Shown piece by piece: positions 24,301 to 26,883 of a DNA stretch of 26,883 nt; within the stretch, counting starts at the first letter, position 1; each line of letters begins with the position of its first letter. The stretch is taken from NCBI GenBank assembly GCA_050945795.1, contig JBMNTP010000027.1, positions 1 to 26,883 of the forward strand, written 5' to 3'. The stretch comes from JBMNTP01 sp050945795 (GTDB lineage Bacteria > Bacillota > Clostridia > Christensenellales > MGBC116941). The translations under genes were made by a program, and so were the position numbers. The notes below the pieces were generated by a model. It ran no database searches, was not told the DNA's origin, and saw only the letters and a program-made list of their open reading frames with translations.

Positions 24301-25128
24301 ATAGGCTGCGCCACAAAGTGGATAGCGGTATATTCCGGCATAGGGCTGGCGGTGCTGTTTTTCCACAGCCTGTATCGGCGATATGTAGAGCACAAATACG
24401 CGGTTGCAAACCTTTCGCCAGATGACGGTGACGGCGCGGCGGCTGCCATAAACGACTTTAGGAAAAATACGATAAAGACGGTACTATGGTGCGGCTTGTT
24501 CTTTGTTGTTATACCTGTTTTGATATACATAGGCTCGTATTTCCCATATTACCTGTGCGCAGAAAAGCCGTATGATTTTAACGGTATGCTTAAGCTTCAG
24601 GAATACATGTACAATTACCACAGCGCGCTCGACGCCACGCATCCGTATCAGTCGGCGTGGTATGAATGGCCGCTTATGATAAGGCCGATGTACTGGTTTA
24701 GCGGCAGATATGTGCCGGAGGGCATGATTTCCGGCATAACGACGATGGGCAATCCCATAGTTTGGTGGACGGGCTGCGCGGCTATTATAGCCATGCTCGT
24801 TGTAATGGCAAAAGGACGCGGCAAGCGCGACTATAATGCCTTCTTTATAACGGTGGGGTTCTTGTCGCAGTTTGTGCCGTGGATACTGGTTTCGCGCTGC
24901 GTGTTCATATACCATTATTTTGCCAGTGTGCCTTTTATAGTACTTGCAACTGTCTATTTTATGGATAGGCTTATAAAGAGCAAACCGGAGCGCAAAAAAT
25001 ACGCCATAGCCTTCATTATACTTGTGATTGCCGCGTTCATATTCTTTTTCCCGGCGGTTTCAGGTATTACGATAAGCAGGAGCTACAGCTCTCTTATGGG
25101 ATGGCTGCCGTCCTGGGTTATGTTCTAG
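21340..25128 (+). CDS. Two-headed GT-C membrane glycosyltransferase (PMT/GT39-like) with extracellular CBM-like and F5/8-like domains
   Basis: The 1262-residue protein seems to be a fusion. Residues 1-28 are a signal peptide. Residues about 30-178 resemble a CBM4/9-type jelly-roll sugar-binding domain. A transmembrane segment lies at about 207-228. The first multi-pass GT-C region (about 240-660) has Asp268 in FPNDMACW and a DYPPGY motif at 295-300. A transmembrane segment at about 688-708 leads to a discoidin (F5/8 C)-like domain at about 711-815. The second multi-pass region is a classical protein O-mannosyltransferase (PMT, GT39) unit with Asp849-Glu850 in YFDELYHARTAF and THPPLGK at 870-876. 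Such enzymes use lipid-linked sugars to modify proteins or wall polymers outside the cell. The start is TTG; GGTGA six bases upstream overlaps the yraN stop codon, so it probably rides on the yraN transcript. Acceptor and sugar are unknown. Confidence 0.85.
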   Translation: MKKISIRIVLALLMCGLLLLPAGVAFAAGPSIENADFETIRGDEPVAWQPDAWLMDDATDFRIEDGGYNGGKCAAIDSFFENDARFIQTVNVEQNSNYRISCMVKTEGVGENNTGANISAIGTNAMSEPVVGDNDWQEIYFYGSTLSGQTEITIALRLGGYGRLNYGLARFDDVKIQKVSAVPNSESVQSLEEAKGSTQSGRADGGSVIFLTTAIFLCLAFMMLRKLSRRDALAPEQYDAGYAAVGIGIIAFAIRLLMAVSIDGFPNDMACWKSWVAGMAEFGPGGFYTSTTFCDYPPGYMYVLWGVGGMQNLFALTHDSIFMELLVKLPGIIADMVTAYMVFRLAKKNMPNYFALALMALVALNPAYFFLSAGWGQIDSILAMLILACFWLYKEKKRLLSFLVYALALLVKTQALMFGPVLLIAVIRDIYLSENKKPVIKEMLLGIVAAVALFIALELPFMGDQGFLWILDKYFGTMGSYPYASVNAFNLFSMLGQNWVDQSSRVLGLPFNVYGMAFIVAVIAFVALIYFKDGRQKDGQKVGQKSIFLCAAVLIFGIYMLAHTMHERYCFPAILLLIAAYIELKDKRLLYMAICLSATFFAGTAILLERQYLMGFDPWLIVLSAANMGILVWMSVTAYDIMVKGNICLIDEPEEGEKEREFHSDGLRESIIGRYAPDEGARLTRKDYIILAIITVIYAAAAFINLGTTKTPQTLYESFEQGDVAIIDLGESREIGSILFYPGITDKSFSAYISQDGEQWSDYAEYKIEYTDMYRWKETGLPSEARYVKISMDEEGVRLNEIVLADADRREIGIPEGGIILLDETAASLFDERGILPETPSYYNGMYFDELYHARTAFEHINGLKPYENTHPPLGKVFIAGGVLLFGMNPLGWRIVGALFGVLMVPAMYWLGRRLFKSTFAASAVCLIFTFDLMHFAQTRIATIDSYPVFFIMLMYYFMYKYTRMSFYRQPLKQTLRPLAMSGIMFGIGCATKWIAVYSGIGLAVLFFHSLYRRYVEHKYAVANLSPDDGDGAAAAINDFRKNTIKTVLWCGLFFVVIPVLIYIGSYFPYYLCAEKPYDFNGMLKLQEYMYNYHSALDATHPYQSAWYEWPLMIRPMYWFSGRYVPEGMISGITTMGNPIVWWTGCAAIIAMLVVMAKGRGKRDYNAFFITVGFLSQFVPWILVSRCVFIYHYFASVPFIVLATVYFMDRLIKSKPERKKYAIAFIILVIAAFIFFFPAVSGITISRSYSSLMGWLPSWVMF

Positions 25129-25172
25129 CTTAGCGGCTTATATAAAAGCAAGAAGGTATTTGCCGTCTTTTG

Positions 25173-25200
25173 TTGAAATATGCCGTATATAAGTTATATT
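25173..25200 (+). promoter_or_regulatory. Possible comM promoter
   Basis: TTGAAA (25173-25178) and TATATT (25195-25200) are 16 bases apart. They lie 15 bases before the comM ATG, which would give a very short leader. The comM ribosome-binding site is weak (GGCGGT). Confidence 0.4.
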
Positions 25201-25214
25201 GGCGGTATTGATAT

Positions 25215-26744
25215 ATGTTAGCTAAAATTAAAAGCCTCGGAATAAGCGGCATTAAGGGCTATGAGGTAGAGGTTCAGGTGGATATAGCCAACGGGCTGCC
25301 CGCTTTTGACACCGTTGGGCTGCCCGGAGCGGCGGTTAAAGAATCGCGTGAGAGGGTGCGCGCGGCTATAAAAAACAGCGGCTTTGATTTCCCGGCAAAA
25401 AGAATAACCTGCAATCTTGCCCCTGCCGATACTAAAAAAGAAGGGCCGGTGTATGACCTGCCCATTGCTATAGGCATACTTGCGGCGGAAGGGCATATAG
25501 GTGAGCAAGCGCTTTGTGATAAGATGTTCATAGGCGAGCTGGCGCTTGACGGCAGTATATACGGCGTTACCGGCGTGCTGCCCATGGCTATTTCGGCCAG
25601 AGAGGGCGGCATGGCAAAACAGCTTATAGTGCCGGCGCAAAATGCGGCGGAGGCGGCGCATATTTCGGGACTTGATGTTATACCCGCGAAAAGCCTTACA
25701 GAGATTGTAAACTGGCTGCGCGGCGAAGAAAAAATATCTCCGTATCCGAGTCCGGCCTGGCAAAGCAGCCCGGAAAATCCGGAGTATGGAGATTTTTCGC
25801 ATATAAAAGGACAGCGTTCGGCAAAGCGGGCGCTGGAGATAGCGGCGGCGGGAGGCCACAATATAATCTTCATTGGCCCGCCCGGCAGCGGCAAGACAAT
25901 GCTAGCAAAATGTATGCCTACAATACTGCCGCCTATGGTTTTTGAGGAGGCGCTCGAATGCACCCGTATACACAGCGTTGCCGGAGCGCTTAAAAACGGA
26001 GGGCAGGGCATGATATCAAAAAGACCGTTTCGCTCGCCGCATCACAGCGCGTCTTTTGCTGCGCTTACCGGCGGCGGAGCGACGGCGCGTCCCGGCGAGA
26101 TAAGCCTTGCGCATAACGGCGTACTGTTTTTGGACGAGCTGCCGGAATTTCAGCGCACCGCGCTTGAGGCACTACGTCAGCCGCTTGAGGACGGCGAGGT
26201 GACTGTTGCGAGGGTAAGCGCTACCGTTAAATATCCCTCCCGCTTTATGCTTATAGCATCTATGAACCCATGTCCATGCGGCAACTACGGGTCAACCCAA
26301 AAAGAATGCGGTTGCACGCCCATTGCCATAAAGCGGTACCTTTCAAGGATAAGCGGCCCGCTTTTAGACCGCATTGACATTCATATAGAGATGGGGCCGG
26401 TAACCTACTCTCAGCTGGTATCAAAGGGAGGAGAGGAAACATCGGAGCGGGTGAGAAGCCGTGTTGTTGCGGCGCGGGAAATACAGAGGCTGCGTTACGG
26501 TGGCCATTGTACAAATGCGGCGGTTGATATGGGCAGCATAAACGAATGCTGCATACTCGAAAAATCGGCTAAGGCCATAATGCAGGCGGCGTTTGACAAC
26601 CTGGGATTAAGCGCCAGAGCGTACAGCAGGATATTAAGGGTGGCAAGAAGTATAGCCGATCTTGGCGGCAGCGAAGCTATAAAGGCGGAACATATAGCCG
26701 AGGCTGTGCAGTACCGCAGTCTTGATAAAAAATACTGGGGTTAG
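25215..26744 (+). CDS. comM: ComM/YifB family AAA+ ATPase (Mg-chelatase-like)
   Basis: ComM is a hexameric helicase that, in Gram-negative bacteria, promotes branch migration during natural transformation; the role in Clostridia is less clear. The 509-residue product has an N-terminal Lon-protease-like (ChlI) domain, including GLPAFDTVGLPGAAVKESRERV and NLAPADTKKEGPVYDLPIA. The AAA+ domain has Walker A GPPGSGKT at 221-228 and the Walker B-like VLFLDELPEF. RPFRSPHHSAS, MNPCPCG with its nearby cysteines, and the C-terminal SARAYSRILRVARSIADL are typical of YifB. dprA follows 11 bases later, as in many Firmicutes, which ties this pair to DNA uptake or recombination. Confidence 0.96.
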   Translation: MLAKIKSLGISGIKGYEVEVQVDIANGLPAFDTVGLPGAAVKESRERVRAAIKNSGFDFPAKRITCNLAPADTKKEGPVYDLPIAIGILAAEGHIGEQALCDKMFIGELALDGSIYGVTGVLPMAISAREGGMAKQLIVPAQNAAEAAHISGLDVIPAKSLTEIVNWLRGEEKISPYPSPAWQSSPENPEYGDFSHIKGQRSAKRALEIAAAGGHNIIFIGPPGSGKTMLAKCMPTILPPMVFEEALECTRIHSVAGALKNGGQGMISKRPFRSPHHSASFAALTGGGATARPGEISLAHNGVLFLDELPEFQRTALEALRQPLEDGEVTVARVSATVKYPSRFMLIASMNPCPCGNYGSTQKECGCTPIAIKRYLSRISGPLLDRIDIHIEMGPVTYSQLVSKGGEETSERVRSRVVAAREIQRLRYGGHCTNAAVDMGSINECCILEKSAKAIMQAAFDNLGLSARAYSRILRVARSIADLGGSEAIKAEHIAEAVQYRSLDKKYWG

Positions 26745-26755
26745 CAGGTGGAGCC

Positions 26756-26883
26756 ATGGAATATCAGGAGCAGGAAAGATATTGGATTTGGCTGTCCGAC
26801 GCCGGAGTAGGCGCGGCGAAGTTTTACCGGCTTATTGAGGAATATGAGGATGCCGCCGGTATATTTAAGGCGGCTGTCCCTGG
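26756..26883 (+). CDS. dprA: DNA processing protein DprA (Smf), N-terminal fragment
   Basis: Only the first 42 codons lie in the window. The reading frame after AGGTGGAG at 26746-26753 begins MEYQEQERYWIWLSDAGVGAAKFYRLIEE within this stretch, read in two parts: MEYQEQERYWIWLSD and AGVGAAKFYRLIEE. This matches the SAM-like, helix-hairpin-helix start of DprA, which loads RecA on incoming single-stranded DNA. The frame is open to the window edge. The position directly after comM supports the call. The Rossmann-fold core lies beyond the window. Confidence 0.8.
   Translation, partial: MEYQEQERYWIWLSDAGVGAAKFYRLIEEYEDAAGIFKAAVP

Noticed and set aside
25218..26011. Long antisense open frames over comM
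   Set aside because: They lie wholly inside comM, which has complete family motifs in its own frame, and their translations show no domain or ribosome-binding support.
1..26883. CRISPR array, tRNA, rRNA, SRP RNA or insertion sequence
   Set aside because: No regularly spaced repeats, no tRNA cloverleaf or conserved rRNA sequence, no SRP RNA tetraloop motif, and no transposase reading frame were seen on either strand.

Overview
This window reads as chromosomal housekeeping DNA from a low-abundance-of-IS, spore-forming member of the Clostridia (Firmicutes). The evidence is the gene order (ylbJ-ylbK-ylbM, rpmF-plsX-acpP-rnc-smc-ftsY, ylxM-ffh-rpsP-khpA-rimM-trmD-rplS-rbgA-rnhB, yraN, comM-dprA), a sporulation-type YlbJ, an FtsY without a long acidic N-terminal domain, strong Shine-Dalgarno sites and Pta/AckA acetate formation. 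Base composition is roughly balanced. Isoleucine is written mostly with ATA, even in ribosomal protein genes. I see no tRNA, rRNA, CRISPR array, insertion sequence or prophage gene. No gene-free stretch exceeds 300 bases; the longest is the 238-base ackA-rpmF gap, which carries a strong promoter and two structured domains.

Layout. 1-2704: ftsA-like and ftsZ, closed by a strong hairpin terminator. 2737-5821: ylbJ (-) divergent from the patatin-like ylbK (+), which converges on tmcAL/ylbM (-). 5822-8245: a palindrome-bearing promoter region, then pta and ackA. 8246-8741: a long structured leader, then rpmF and its terminator. 8765-10938: plsX, acpP and rnc, with an attenuator-like hairpin after acpP and a terminator after rnc. 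10962-15487: smc and ftsY behind an extended -10 promoter. 15531-18967: a consensus promoter drives ylxM-ffh-rpsP-khpA-rimM-trmD. 18990-21333: rplS with its own promoter and a candidate L19 leader, then rbgA, rnhB and yraN. 21340-25128: a 1262-residue, two-headed membrane glycosyltransferase. 25215-26883: comM and the 5' end of dprA, cut by the window edge.

The genes serve division (FtsA, FtsZ), chromosome organisation (SMC), co-translational membrane targeting (FtsY, YlxM, Ffh), ribosome parts and assembly (S16, L19, L32, RimM, RbgA, KhpA), tRNA modification (TrmD, TmcAL), phospholipid and fatty-acid supply (PlsX, ACP), RNA processing (RNase III, RNase HII), acetate and ATP metabolism (Pta, AckA) and DNA uptake or processing (ComM, DprA, YraN).

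Most of the window is ordinary. The parts that are not routine are the ackA-rpmF leader (consensus promoter overlapping a 105-base nested inverted repeat, then a second structured domain running up to the rpmF ribosome-binding site, where yceD would usually be), the fused GT-C glycosyltransferase with two extracellular sugar-binding-like domains, an FtsA relative whose two phosphate-binding motifs are altered, and the heavy ATA usage next to a gene (tmcAL) whose product keeps elongator tRNA-Met from misreading ATA. All assignments come from reading motifs and gene order; no database search was run.
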